Shown: positions 1-13,403 of the stretch, piece after piece
Numbering within the stretch: position 1 is the stretch's first letter
How the letters are laid out: every line of letters begins with the position of its first letter
Assembly (NCBI RefSeq): GCF_000003815.2
Contig: NC_049986.1
Location: forward strand, 16,295,172 to 16,359,171
Direction of reading: 5' to 3'
Source of the DNA: Branchiostoma floridae
Lineage: Eukaryota > Chordata > Leptocardii > Amphioxiformes > Branchiostomatidae
Length of the DNA: 64,000 nucleotides
Position numbers and translations under genes: made by a program
Notes under the pieces: generated by a model
The model's database searches: none
The model's input: only the letters and a program-made list of their open reading frames with translations
Told to the model about the DNA's origin: nothing

Positions 1-418
1 CTGTTCAGCATTCCTGTGCTGAGGGCATGGTCCACCCTCCAGGGGGAAAAGCATAGCACAGCTTTTCTAGTTTTCCTGTTGAACAGTTCACAAACGTCAT
101 CATCATCGTCATTTCCTAATTGTGGGTAAAAACACCATCTTCGTCAAGTCATTTTTGGCAAAGCCAACTATGGTTAATTATACTGTAGGTATGTTGAAGG
201 GAAATTAAAAGACTGTGTGAATTTGTAAGGCTGTCTCCAGGACCCATCCCGTCGTCCCAGTACGGAAATTTGCTTATACTATAGATAGAAAAAATATTAC
301 CCCATCAATCCCAAGAATCTGAACTTCATCACATGAAACTGCTCAAAATCTTATTTCATGAGCATAAAATGACATGTTTAAAAACAACATGGGCCGCACC
401 CAAATAATGAGTGGGACG

Positions 419-830
419 TAGGGCTGTGTACCTAAATACCCGTACCTGTACCGTACCTAAAAAATTGTTTAGGTACAGGTCCGGACCTAAACATCTGTGT
501 ACCTGTGCCTGTACCTAAACAAACTAAATCACTATTAAACACTACTTTTTAAGACTGCTGGACAAGGAAATCCCGAATCAACAAAGACAATGGTGATAAT
601 CTTGCAGTTGAAACTTAAGAAAACTTGCAAAGAAATTGTTTTGAGATTCAAATATGTATTGCCATACAAAGATGACAATTTATCACTAGAAAAGACAGTT
701 AGCTACATGTTTAACTTACATATACTTGGTTAAACTTTTTTAGGTACAGGTGCAGGTCCGGACCTGTACCTAAACCCGTGTACCTGAACCTGTACCTGTA
801 CCTGAAAATTTGGTTAGGTACACAGCCCTA
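419..830. mobile_element. hAT-like non-autonomous transposon (MITE)
   Basis: The ends are perfect inverted repeats, TAGGGCTGTGTACCTAA at the left and its complement at the right. The flanking 8-mers GTGGGACG (411-418) and GTGGGACC (831-838) match at 7 of 8 positions, which fits the 8-bp target duplication of hAT elements. Both sub-terminal regions are packed with AGGTAC/GTACCT hexamers. There is no transposase ORF, so it would depend on a partner element. A relative lies at 31188-31453. Confidence 0.75.
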
Positions 831-838
831 GTGGGACC

Positions 839-3800
839 AAACAAATTAAAAGCTGTAGATAGCCCTCAACTACACAATTGTAAGAGGATGTCAGTCTTCT
901 GTAGCCTTTATCTGTATCTGATGTACACCACATGCCAGTACCCCTTAAACCTTGGTATTTAATTCTTCCTCATCAACAGAAACATCTGCTATATGGGTGG
1001 TGCCCGCCTGGCTCCCTCAGTCAAAATGTCACCCTGCTTCAAAAATAGGACAGAAAAGATCAACATCCTTTCTACAGTTTCTCTTTTCTGCTTACTACCA
1101 AAAATACAATTTCAAGTCAACAGAGCATAAAACTGAAAATGTTCACAGAAATGACTGCTCACAAAGTCAGTAAAACCTCTCCCACTTTATTAAAGCCATA
1201 TCAAGAATTATGGGAGAAGCCATATTATGTGTTCCAAGAAAAATCATTTAATCCCTAAAGATCAATAAATGGACTAAATAAATAGCTGTATCCAGCCCCC
1301 CCCCCCCCAATTTATGAAAAATCCATTTCCATAACCTTGAATTAACAGATTTACAAACAAACATGGGTTTCTAAATGATGAGGGCGATGGAAAAAATTCA
1401 AAGCTGCAGACAGCCCAGACTTTAATATTGCACCCTAAAATCCCAGTCAAGACCAATGTTGAACTTTTGCCAAAACGATTATAAGCTCAGTCAGCAATTT
1501 GGATGTAGAAGGCATAATGAGAACAAGCCTTAAGCAAAGTCTCAACACATTATGGCCACCATATGCCAAACAGTTGTTAAGGGTCACAGTGGCCAGATTC
1601 CTTATCTTGAGGTATTCACCACTCATGTAAAAACGACAAGCTGCTTCTACTAAAATTCACACAAATGGACTGTTTTCATCATTCTATAACTGCAAGATTG
1701 TAAAATCAGTCAGAATGTACATACATGTAAGAAGAGATGCACTGAGTAGTAACAGACATTTTGCCGCTTGTTTCTTTCAGACTCTTTTTTTACATAAATC
1801 CTCATATTCTCCAAGCAGAGGTTAGGTTGCAGAGATAGTAGAGTTTGGGCACTGGTTTGCCTCTCTCATGAGTGAGCTAGTCAAAGTCCTGACCACTAGC
1901 ATCTCCATGACCCAACCTCTGCTTGAAGAATAACATCCTCACCCCTATAGCAAGGACTGAACTTCAGTGACATCACACATCTAAATTCAATTTAGGCAGC
2001 AACAGAGAAAAGTAGTTAAGTAGTACTTAGCTTTGTTATTTTGTAGATGCCTGAGTGGTAACAATAAACTGCAATCAATAACTATCTGCAACCTAGCACC
2101 TTGTTTTGAGGAAGTCTGAAGGAACCCTTAACTGCTCAGTCTCCTTAATTTTCAAACCCATCAAGTTTATCTGGAAAAGATGTCTCCAATCCCTTCCCCT
2201 GATGTTCACCTTGACTAAACGATTTGTCCAGACTGGCCGTTAAGATAAGGGGACCGTAACCACTATCTTGGAGACTGGGGCCTCGGGAAAAATATGTTGT
2301 GTTTCCTGTTGCAGTTCTGAGAAAAAAAACAGGATCGGATCCGATCGGTAGGTAGGGATTATCTTTGTTTTTTATGGAATTTTTCTAGGCTGGCCAAAAC
2401 TCTAGTGTGATGTATTACAATACAGAAACTAAACTTAAATACATCAGGACACTAAGTGTCTTTCAATGTCAAACTTGAATATGAATACATTTATCCTTCA
2501 TTAGATAGGACAAGCAGCATTTTTTTAACTTAACAGGAAGCAGGCTGAATAAAAATTCCAACTGGAAGCTATATGAATTATGATTACAGTGTCCACTGCC
2601 CACCCCAAGAAAATTCTAGGGTTGTCAGGTTTTTCTAGGGTAGGTCGGCAAACAGGAAACATCACATTTTTTTTCTAGGCCTGGGTAGTCGTCTTGCCTT
2701 CCTGCTCAGGTCTGAAGGTGCCCTAAGGTGTTTACAAACTTCCACCACCCTTGGCTACAGCTTCTAAAGCCTAGGGCTTTCCCAGACACAAGTAGAATAC
2801 CAGAGTTCTCTCTCTGATGAATGTGTGGTTTTCATACTTGGGTTACCACAGAAAGGAGGCCAAAAATGGCTGCACAATAGCAAGAACAGACCTGGGCCGG
2901 AAACCTATTACAAGCTTGTTTACAGGCACAAGGGGGTTTCGATCTGAGATCACGTTCTTTCTCCTCTGTTCAGGAGCGTTCATGCTGGGGTAGGACATGC
3001 CTGTGGAAGGGGAAGGAATCCTGGAAATGCAATATTCACCACTTGTAAACTTATGGGTCAAATACAGTTATGCGCGGCTTGTGAAAACAACGCCTGGGTT
3101 TTATCACCTACTGTCTATTTTGGTCATCCACAGCGCATTCTTCCAACAGAATATCGGCGCTGTACAGGGGTAATATTGTACTCGCTGTGTACTAATAAGA
3201 ACTATCTGCAATACTGAAATGTGTATACTATAAGTGAAGTGTATTTCGGATTTGATTGAACTATGCATCAAACTACAAATGGTAAAAAATAACATCATCC
3301 TACTGTGTTCAATGGTAGCTAAGCAATGGTACTCCGGCTATAATAAAAGGTTGTCGGTATATGAATCAAATATACCAGAAAGTATCATATTCTGATATCA
3401 TGTATCAAAAGCAAATAGCTGTCACAGCAGGATTTGCGCTTGTAAATCTTTCTTTGCTGCTGAAATAGCTGACGTGAACAGCATTTCTATGTGACATCCA
3501 CAGACAGCAGATACAAGTCACTGAAGGTGTGTATGAGCTGTAACAGTCACTGTTGGAAAATATACTGTAGAAAAAACATGACCCCCAAAGCCCCTATTCT
3601 CCAGGCACTGAGGCATTGACTGGAAGATTGTCAGAGTTGTGTTTCTTCAAGTTAGAAGTCAAACAGGGCTTTCTCCTATGCAAATACAGTCTGCAACAGA
3701 CTAGAAATGCTGTTGGGTCAAGACGACCCTGAACATAATTACAGGGCAATTTTCTATGTTATCCCTGTCAGAAGTCCTTCTTGCAGTTATTCCTTCAAAG

Positions 3801-4391
3801 TGGAACCTGACACAACAGTTTTGCCTTGGTGGGAAAATAAGCAATCTTTGTTGTCCCAACACTGGAAGAGTCTAGTAGCTGTGATCTTAAATCATAAAGG
3901 TGGATGAACAACATGATTTACCAATACATGTGGTGAAAACACGCCAATCATAAAGGTATGCCATTCTCTCATAAATGGGGGTGTGGTCTTTTAAAGAGGC
4001 CGACCAACCCAATTTTTTGCTGCCAATTATAATGTCATCAGCTGTCTGTTGTTGCATAACATATGGAAGAAGATACAAGTTGAACATCTGTCGTGTGTGT
4101 CCTGTGTTCCCAGTATTGACATTGCTAATCTGTGACTAATGTGATCCCTGAAGAATCTGTTCTAGTGGTTATAAATAATAGCTAATCTTATCTTACGTGT
4201 GACGAATGAATGGACAGTGGTGGACATTGGTATGCAGAGTAAATACTATTGAATCAGTAGGCGTCTAGCCATTTTCAGAATTATCATGTAGCTGGTTTGA
4301 CTGACTTGTTTACACGTTGTCGTCCTAGAATAGAAAGTGATGAATGAGTGTTTAACTTCAACAATTTGTCAATTTCTAAAGCATGACATAC
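839..4391. other. Region without a supported gene, repeats
   Basis: Apart from the fold-back at 1806-1931, I see AT-rich sequence, a C homopolymer near 1298-1308 and a probable old inverted-repeat element between about 2300 and 2665 (GTGTTTCCTGTT and its complement). The stretch lies downstream of the glutamine-rich exon on the minus strand, so it may hold later exons or 3' UTR of that gene. The best candidate is an open minus-strand stretch at 2843-3000 behind a good splice acceptor, too weak to call. Confidence 0.4.
1806..1931. repeat. Fold-back repeat, TIR starting ATTCTCCAAGCAGAGG
   Basis: The left arm ATTCTCCAAGCAGAGGTTAG is repeated in inverted, slightly diverged form at the right end. 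The CTCCAAGCAGA core is shared with the ends of the element at 17923-18272, so this is probably a short, older member of the same MITE group. Confidence 0.55.
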
Positions 4392-4910
4392 CGCATTGTT
4401 TCTTTTGTTGTTCCTACGGGCTTGTTGTTGCACGTTCTGATACCGCTGCTGTGGCGGGGTTCCTAACAGGCTAGTCTGTTGCTGCTGTTGCTGCTGTTGC
4501 AAGAGAAGCTGTCGCTGCTGCTGTTGGAAGTTAGCGTTGGCCAGGACGCTAGCGGACTGGTTCCCTACGAGCCCAGCGGGACCGTTCCCGAGCAGGCCGG
4601 CTCCCAGCGCGTTGGGCACCGAGGCCAGCCCGGCGAGGCCGCCCTGCTGTTGCGCCATGTTGCGCTGCATCTGTAAAGCCGAGCTGGCCGCCTGGAAGTT
4701 TATATTTTGGAGCTGGCTGGCCTGCATAGTGTTCCCTAGTACTTTGGCGATGACTGCGAGCTGTTCCATGCTGGTCCCTCCCGGTACGGCCCCGAGCAGG
4801 CTACTCGCGATGCCGCCTTGGCCGTTCGGGCTCACCGCTCCCGACCAGAGCCGCTGGTTCGCCGCCTGCCCTTGTGCGAAGTTCTGCCCGTACCCTTGAC
4901 GATGTGCCAT
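4392..4910 (-). CDS. First coding exon of a glutamine-rich protein
   Basis: The exon opens with ATG at 4910 after a short U-rich leader and encodes 173 residues starting MAHRQGYGQNFAQGQ. It closes with a good donor (GCG|GTATGT) in phase 0. Composition is Gly/Ala/Leu rich, then a glutamine run of nine with further Q clusters, then a basic end (ARRNNKRNNA). No folded domain is visible. Such Q-rich N termini are common in transcription co-factors and RNA-binding nuclear proteins, but I do not recognise the family. Reading through the donor gives a 208-codon ORF whose tail looks intronic. Later exons should lie at lower coordinates and were not identified. The DNA is much more GC-rich than its surroundings, as expected for a promoter-proximal CpG-rich exon. 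Confidence 0.6.
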
Positions 4911-6969
4911 TTTTTTTCTCCGGCCGCTAAGAAAACTCTGGATTACTCAGAACAAGAGGCGTACCGCCCCTTTCCGCGGGTAAGGACGGAAGGAAGAATT
5001 ATCGTCGGTAGTTGTCAGGACACCACCTGCACGTCCTCATGTTTCCATCTCAGCGGAATATACAGACAAGATGGCGGACAACTAATGTACCATGGGTAAT
5101 TTTTTAGGGATGTACCATTCATTCTGGGGTAAACGAGGGTGTGTGAAAATAAAACATGTAGCAACAAAATGGAATATCATTAAATCACCGATTTTAAATG
5201 AATGAATGGTAAGCAGTGAAAAAATAGATTCTTCTTAGCTTTTGACAAAACAACAAAGTTATGAATATAACTTATTGACTTTGTACAGTTTGCCATCGCA
5301 GCCGATCAAAGTATGCGCATAATGTGTAATCAATATGCTGAAAATTTTGTGAAACATCTAGATCATATGTAAGATGTAATTCCCATTTCTCCCAAACAGA
5401 ATGATTGATTTTATGGTGCCAACGATCATAGACTGTTCATAGTGCTTCTAGCGGACAAAAGCAGTAGTGCAACTTGAATTGACGGACTTCGCGCAAAAAG
5501 GTAATCTTGGTGAACACGGGTGCGTGCGAAGACAAGTTACAATCACGCTCAAATTGATGTGTTTTTTGTTTGCTTGTTTGTTATTGCAAGTCTTTTTTTA
5601 ACCTCCTTGGTTATTGCTATCGTTGGTCACGTAAATGCGTCCGTTTCTTCGATACTTAGAAGTGGAGACGCGCATAATCTCTTGCGTTGTCACTTTTTGT
5701 TACCTACCAGTACTTTATCTGTCGCAATCCCTGATTTCTTTTGACTATTACTGACAATACTGTTTTTCCAATTCTAGCCCGTGTACCGTGTGTCATGAAC
5801 AATCACGTAATGATGATCGCATATCTTCTGTGTTTCGTTGCATCATGTTAAACACGTACCTTTGAAAACAGTACAAGCCTCCATCCACCTTGCGGAAAAT
5901 CACTGAACGACAGTGTACACATTTAGTAAATCAAGGGCATTCCACCAATGACAGGTACAAAATAAACTTGACGTATGTTCTCGAGTTCCAGGGATTACAG
6001 TGTTGATGTGGGTCAGATACGGTCGTTGGACGGGTCAACAATGATGCCAACAAAAGTTGAAAGCATAGTTAGTCAAGCATCTCTAACTCAGTTGACGTTT
6101 TGTGAACTTCGTACATTCATGGGTTGGTAGTAACAGGTGGGAAGTTGCAGGGATAGGTTGACGATAGAAAGTTTCCTGTACGTCAATTTCGCCCACCCGA
6201 ATAATTCAGAACTAGTCTCTACCAGACTCCCACCTGGCGGCGCGGAATAGTAATAGGAGACGACTTTGGCTAAGTTAGGAATAAAAGCCAAGTAGGAGTT
6301 AAATGGCCTAGGAGTGAACTGACCGGCCAGCGGGATAGCTGGATAGACCACAAAAGACTGACTGAAATCCCATGGCAACTTAATTGTCCTTATTTGGCCA
6401 AAGTCTTGTCTTTTGTCATCCAGCTGACGCGTCTGCTTGGAACCACTTTTTGCCTCACGTATCCAAAGTGAAACACGCTGAGGCTCCGTCATAAGTTTTG
6501 TCGGGCCAATAACCTCCTTTGGTCAGTTTATAGCTTGGGGCGAGTGAGGGCAAATGAAGCAAAGGTTCTTCCTGATAGGCTAGTGTAGTTGCAGAGTGAT
6601 GTAATGGAAACAACGCCCACGGGCCTCGAGGATGTGTCAAACCAAGGACACTCAAACAAAACGGAACACAGCGCGCATGCACACTGGATTCCTATAACGT
6701 CATACCGTCACCGTCAGCCAATCAACCACCTCATATAAAGCAAATATTAACCTTCCTGGTTTCCTGGTATTGTCACAATATTTGTGGACGTCATTTTTCC
6801 CGCGTAAGTCCAGCGTGTAGCACGTACCGTGCGGAGAGACTACATTGTATTCTGTAGTGCGGGTACAACCATTGCCTTGAGGGTGTTGAAGACCCACAAT
6901 ATCAGGTATGGAAGCAAACATTCAGTTTGTAATGCTTGTAGAACGTGTACTTACAACGATATGATACTG
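4911..6969. other. Intergenic region
   Basis: This is probably the promoter and 5' UTR of the minus-strand glutamine-rich gene (4911-5090, GC-rich), followed by AT-rich sequence with no convincing exon. Around 6216 the phrase GTCTCTACCAGACTCC matches the terminal repeat of the fold-back element at 17156-17384, so 6090-6490 is likely repeat-derived. The open frame there has no protein-like features. Confidence 0.4.
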
Positions 6970-8145
6970 GCCGCCGCTGTCGTACCGCTGAAAACTAGGG
7001 CAAAAGTGAACGATGCAATGTATGATAGCGCTAGATATAAGTTTATAGCGTAATAGCGCAAAATGTTAGATACAGATTGACACCAGTCCTATATCACCTG
7101 CAGGTGTGCTATATCGCGTTTTGGGGCTAGGCTGGTGAAAAACACCAAAAAGACTTACGAAAACGAACCTAAACATACATTAGTTTGAAGATAACCAGAT
7201 CAAATATGTGTGTCATTGTTTACCTGAGCGGGCACAGAAGACGGACATTTAAACACGTTATGGCACTAGTAGGAGTAGAAACGTTGTTTTACGAGTCGCA
7301 AAAGAAGTAGATGTATAGATTATCGTTTTTCAGGAGTAACCCTAAACATAAACATGTAGTACACATCATAGGGGAGAGGTGGAAAAGGTGTCCGACTTGC
7401 ATCATGCATGAATGCCAGGGGTTTTTCCTCACGTCATATGTAGGTCATTGGACATCGCTGTACGTATGGGTCAAAAGTTCAAATCAACCTGCTATTTGTA
7501 GCTGATGAAGAGGACAGTTTGTATTGGCCAATCCACGTAGTAAGTACAACGAGAGGAGCTACCATGGCAACTGCTGGATCTATTCGGGGTGTGAATGATG
7601 ATATCTATAAAATTAAGAAACAGTACGTAAACTTACGCCAACGGTAGCCTAAGCTTATTCGATATATAAAGTGAAAAGACAAATGAAGTACTATTAGGGT
7701 ATTTCCTCGACCTTCAACCTTGTCTTCTGTGGCTATGGCGTACAACAAGTGAAGTTACTAGTACGCGATTCACCATGTATATGAAATTGTAAGCCCCAAA
7801 GAAAATGAGACAGGTGTTTGAAGTGTAGAAGAGGATATCACACCGCTGAAAACTAGGGCAGACGTGAATGATGCAATGTACGATAGCTATAAGTTATAGC
7901 GTAATACATGTAATAGGACGTTTGTTTAATGACAGTCGCAAAATGTTAAACCTAGAATGACACCTGTTCTATATCTCCAATCAGGTGTTTGATATGGAGG
8001 CGAAACTGATGAAAAACATCAAAAAGACTTATGAAAATGAAGCCAAACGTAAACCCAAAACTTCCAAAACAAGCACGCGTGTCATTGTTTACCTAGGTGG
8101 GCGAGACTGGGGTGGGCACAGAAGTCGGACATTTAAAACACGTTG
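6970..8145. repeat. Two diverged copies of a ~300-bp segment
   Basis: About 6980-7265 and 7842-8145 are direct, diverged copies. Shared phrases include GCTGAAAACTAGGGCA near 6987 and 7845, GCAAAATGTTA near 7058 and 7936, and GTGTCATTGTTTACCT near 7210 and 8079, followed by GGGCACAGAAG and CGGACATTTAAA in both. Part of the end (ACACGTTATGGC) recurs near 8470. This is a local duplication upstream of the ROCO gene; no coding function is visible. Confidence 0.65.
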
Positions 8146-8493
8146 GGAAATCCCCACCAACGTCATCGCTCCCACGTGACAATAAACTCAGCATGTTTGA
8201 GAGGGCTGGGCTAGCTTTGGAACAGGTGGTGCATTGTTCACATGCAGCCAACAATATTTTTGAGTAGGAGGCCAATTAAGATTGTTAACAGTTTTTCAAC
8301 TGTTACGGACAACTGTTACGAAATAGTGCCAAGTAAAGGGTAAACATTGGTGCAGACGTTCTGAAAAGTAATCATCAGTCTAGAAATGTAGTCAGGAGAA
8401 CGGCTCAAGTACAAGCATTTTATTTGGATTTAATCATATGTGGTTGTACTTGAAGCCGGAAAAAAACAACACGTTATGGCAAAGAGCCAACCG

Positions 8494-8510
8494 TGACTCA
8501 GCAGACGTCA
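8494..8510 (+). promoter_or_regulatory. AP-1/ARE-like and ATF-like sites upstream of the ROCO gene
   Basis: TGACTCAGCA (8494-8503) matches the AP-1 core and the antioxidant-response pattern TGACnnnGC. GACGTCA (8504-8510) is an ATF/CREB half-plus site directly next to it. They lie about 200 bp before the likely start codon at 8704. A stress- or immune-responsive promoter is an inference from motif identity only. Confidence 0.4.
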
Positions 8511-8703
8511 TTTTCGTCATGGGAACGGAGAGAACATTGATACCCAAAACAGAAATGACTTCACTCTATTGATCTATATCTTTTCGTTCCTTCTTTATGT
8601 TTCAGGTAATAGCTCTGTCTACAAAAAAAGAGGTCTACACTACGTATACGAACAGTGCAGTGCAATAGTTCTGTTAACATTCAGTCTACTCTACTACTTG
8701 TAC

Positions 8704-11700
8704 ATGGCGGATCAGACGTCTGTCGATCAACCCGGAAGGGGACTGACTGAAATCCCGGACAATGTTCTCTCTCTGACTTCAGTGGAAATGATCAACCTAC
8801 GTCACAACAAAGTCAAGGCGTTGCCACCGCACTTTGGACTTTGCTTCCAGGCGTCTTTGAAGCGACTGTGGCTCTGGTGCAACCAGTTTACAGAATTTCC
8901 CGAGGTCGTGTTGCACCTGTCCAACCTAGAAATTCTTGACTTGAGAGAGAACTTCATTCGTGAGCTACCTCCGAATATTTCTACGCTCCAAAAGTTGCAG
9001 AAGCTCTGGCTATGTGAGAACAGGTTAGAGTCACTACCCGACAGTATTTGTGACATGGAAAATCTGACAGATTTCATGGCTCATCGCAATAAGCTCAGAA
9101 CTCTGCCGTTCGGTTTTGGTCGTCTGAAACTGGAGAACCTAAATCTACGCGAAAACCCTCTCATACAACCGCCGTTAGAAGTGTGCAATAAAGGTATGAG
9201 TGCGATTGCCGCCTACCAGAGAGAGATAGAGGAAGCTAAAGTGACAGTCTCCGTGCCCCCTCGTCTGAAGATCGTCGTGCTTGGGAATCTTATGGCGGGA
9301 AAGACGAGCCTAGTCTCGGCTCTAACGAGAGCGGTGTCCCGTTTGGCAAAGGAGGAAGCAAGAACACACTGCATGGAGGTAAAGGAGTGGACTGTGCGTG
9401 AGTCAGAACTCAGTCCGCTCACTGGAACAACCGACAACACCTCTCTGCAAGGGTTTGTGTTCGATGTTTATGACGTAGGTGGACACGACACGTACCACAC
9501 GGTCCTGCCCTTCTTCGTGGCGGCGCATGCGCTGCAGCTGTTGATAGTGGACCTGAGCGAGTACCGGACGGAGGACTTTGAGAGCGCCGTGGGCTACTGG
9601 ATACGGACTGTCAGTGCGCGTGCGCCGAGGGCAACCGTCTGTGTGGTGGGGACGAAGACTGACAAGCTGGAGTCTCAGGAACAGGTGAGAACGTTTCTTC
9701 TTAACAATAAATGAATGACTGGATGGATAGATGGATGGATAGATTGATGGATGGAGGGATGGATGGATGGAAGGATGGATGGATGGATACATGGAAGGAT
9801 GAATGAATGAATGAATGAATGAATGAATGAATGAATGAATGAATGGGTGGATGGATGAATGAATGGATGAATGAATGAATGAATGAAGTTGCAGCGTGTT
9901 GTTTCAAAATCTCAAAGATTTTCTGATAGAGATGCTTGAGAATATGTCTTTAATGTTTAAGCGTTCCTTTCCTCCAGGTCGACATGATGTACAATAAGCT
10001 AAAACGCGACATCGACCAAATGATGGAAGCCGAGCACTCTCAGCTAAGACAGGAGATAGCACATCTTGAGAAGGTCCTGGAGGAACCGTTCGACGACAAC
10101 TCAACGACTGACGACATTCTCTCGGACGCCAAGCGCAGCTCAGTCCGCGACAGGTTGGTCCTTCTGCGGCAAATGGTGGATCAGCAACCAAACATCGTCC
10201 TACAGAACACCGTGAGTTCCTCCGACCAGCTCACGGGAATCGCACAACTCAAGAAAACTATTCTATCCCTCGCTACCAACCAGGAACTCTTTCCTAACGT
10301 CAGAACTTCGATCCCCAAATCTTGGTCTCTACTTCTGGGACTTTTCGAGTCAGCGAGGGCAAACAACGGTAGCGACTCTGACAGCGCTGTACCGAGAATC
10401 TGTCTTCCCTTCGACCAGGTGAGAGAGATGGGTAAATCCGTCTGCGTCAGCGGAGAAAACCTCAACTCGGCTCTGTCGTATCTACACGAAACCGGCCAAA
10501 TTCTTCACTACAAGGACAGCCCGTCACTACAAAAGCTCGTCTTTCACAGCCCGACAGCGCTGGTCCAAGTCCTCCGTGCTGTCCAGCACCATGACGTGGC
10601 ACAACTCTTCGACCCGGCGCACTCTGGGTTCGACTACCTGTCCAACTCTGGTCTGCAGAAAGCGCGGGAAAACCTGGACAAGCACGGGCTGGTCAGGACT
10701 AAGGAATTAAAGGTAACGTTTGTTTACCTTTATCCGCGGGGTAACCTATATCCGTTGCTTTTAAAAACAGGGTGTTCAGGGATGACCAGTCAATGGACGG
10801 TGTTTTCAAACTGCAATATTTTCGATATCGAGCTGCTATATTTTCAATACTTACAGTTTGAAACCACCGTCCCTAGACTTATATCCCAAAATACCCTCAT
10901 TCAAAAACAACGGATATGAGTTACCCCGTGAATAAAGATGAACTATCGTATCAGGCTAATTTGCAAAATTACTAAACTTAATATATGTTGTCCATATTTT
11001 AGATCATAAAATCCCGTGTTATAGAATGTCCTGTTTTCGCATGTTCACAAGCTTTGTTTCTCTTTCTAACGCCGAAGGTGATGCTGAGAGGCCAAGTGCG
11101 TACCGAGGCAGAGGTGCACGCCGTGCTGTCCCTAGTGGAGAAGTTCGGGCTGTGCCACCGGCTGGGAACGGAGGAAATGTCTGACAGTATAGGTCAGTGT
11201 CGCTCCTGAGGAACGTCAAACGATAATTGGGACAACTAACGTTATCTATAAGTTCCACTGACAGAAACGTTTCATGTAACTACCACTGCATTTAGCCCAT
11301 ATAGGCAAGAAAGTGCAAATAAAGATTATTGTCATTATATTTCAGCCATACCATAGGTATGGTGAAATATATTGTATTCGTAATGTTTCTTTCTTTCTTC
11401 TTTCTTTCTTTCTCCTGCCAAATCTTCAAATCGAATCAACTCCGCCGTTTTTTAACCGATTGACTTGAAATTTGGCACAAAGGTAGAGTAAGTCAATACC
11501 CTCAGGTGTTTTTTTCATTTTTTTCATATCTGCCTTTGAAATGATTTTATTGAGGTTTTTGTCAATTTTTATGTATATTTTGGGCTCCTGTACCCTGGTA
11601 TTACAGCTGAATGACATGAAATTTGGTACAGAGGTGCCCTGATCATATGCCCACCCAGATTTAATAACAGTTTTGGTATACGGTACAAAAAAATGCTTAA

Positions 11701-13368
11701 TTTTGCGATTTTTGGCCATTTTTTGACAAAAAAAGCACATTTTTGCCTCCTGTACCCTCGTTTTACAACCGAATGACCTGAAATTTGGTATAAAAGTGCC
11801 CTTCAATTTTATGCACATGAATTCAATAACAGTTTGTCCATACAGTACAACATAATGCTTAATATTGCAATTTTATGGCCATTTTTAGACAAAAATTTGA
11901 CATTTTTGGCTCCTGTTCCCTCGTTTTACAACCAAATGACCCGAAATTTGGTAAAGGGGTGCTCTAGATATTTATCAAAATGACCCATGTATAATTTTTG
12001 GCATGGAACACTTTAAAATGATATATTTGGGAATTTTTTGGGTCATTTTCCAATGGCCAAAGGGGTCAACGACCTCAAGACCTATTGTTGCATGAGGGAG
12101 ATGGCTGAAATATGCTGTATTTGCTCTCAAGCAAATGTCGGCCTTTCTAGTTGTTATATATTATCACCTAAAACACGATACCGTTCCTTCCGTTTGATTT
12201 TCCGTTCTATAGCCGAATCTGAATAAGTTAGCGATTCGACAATATTCTCATATGTCAGTAAATTCGGGTCGGTCTGTCAGAGGCATTTTCAAGTCCTCGA
12301 CTTTTCCAAAATGTTGGCAACGCCTCAGGGGTGGAGCCCTACCCTCTTTAAACATCATCATCATCGCATTCACCTTATTCTGCATATGCCTACCTGCCTA
12401 AGTGCTTGGGCCTTCCGATGTTTAGGAGATCTACCACATGGTCTTGTCTTCTGCATCTATATACTACACACTTAAGAGTGTTGTTTACATTTTTAGACCG
12501 CCCGACAGAGTGGTACCGATTTCCCCGGCCTTCCACTTGGGTAGACTACAACACCTGGTCTGAGGACGTGCCGGAAGGTGTGGAGGAACTACAGATCGGC
12601 TGCCGTGTGCTCGGGTCCTTCCCCACAGGCTTGTTCCAGAGGCTGTGCAGTAACGCGCACAAGTTCCTGCAGTACAGGTACATGGACACGGCTTTGTACC
12701 CTGTCTTAGAAATAACAACTTGACACTAGCTGTTTCATTGATATATCTGTTGTATCTTGGGCAATTGAAGACTGGCAACAAGACTGCTCGCTGTTTCAGT
12801 AGCAGGATATATTTTTGTAGGCAGGGGTTGCCACTCGAGTACGCTGAAGGCCAAGGCCAGTTAGCCTAGAACCGGGGTCTCTCAATTACCAACTTCGAAG
12901 GAACCAGGAGCTCAACTTCGGAAGCCACTATACCCTACAAGCTGCGTTACAGAGACATTGTCCTGTAGTAAAATGGCCATGATAAACAAAATGTTACGTG
13001 TACTGCGACTGTACAAGTTTACTTGACTGTAGAATGTTTTCTGAGTGTGTATCAAAGCAAAATCGTGAGCTAATTAGCATATCGTGTGACTATCATCAGG
13101 TGGGACCGAGCCGACCGGGTTCTGGGCAGCACTGGGACAAGATTAGTCCACTTGCAACACAGGGGGGACAAGCGGACGAACCACGACCACATCACCATGG
13201 CTACCAGGGGGAACGCCGATGACGCCTCCGACCTCTGGACAGCGGTACTACAGGTCCAAAACGAGTTGGAATCGTTGATGACTGAGTATCCCGCTGTAGG
13301 TACGTGCGCGTATGGTCATGCCACCCGTTGTGTGTGTGTGTGTGTGTGTGTGTTTGTGTGTGCGTGTT

Positions 13369-13403
<35 letters not shown>

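Noticed and set aside
2843-3000. Possible second exon of the glutamine-rich gene (minus)
   Set aside because: A good acceptor precedes MSYPSMNAPEQRRKN, but its phase does not fit the phase-0 donor at 4392 and no homology is visible.
4479-5099. Plus-strand ORFs opposite the glutamine-rich exon
   Set aside because: Antisense shadows of a GC-rich coding exon.
6088-6492. 134-codon minus-strand ORF
   Set aside because: It overlaps sequence matching the CTCTACCAG fold-back family and has no protein-like features.
8569-8703. N-terminal extension of the ROCO protein starting at 8569
   Set aside because: A strong acceptor (TTTATGTTTCAG) ends at 8604 and the hydrophobic stretch is not conserved in ROCO proteins; M8704 is more likely.
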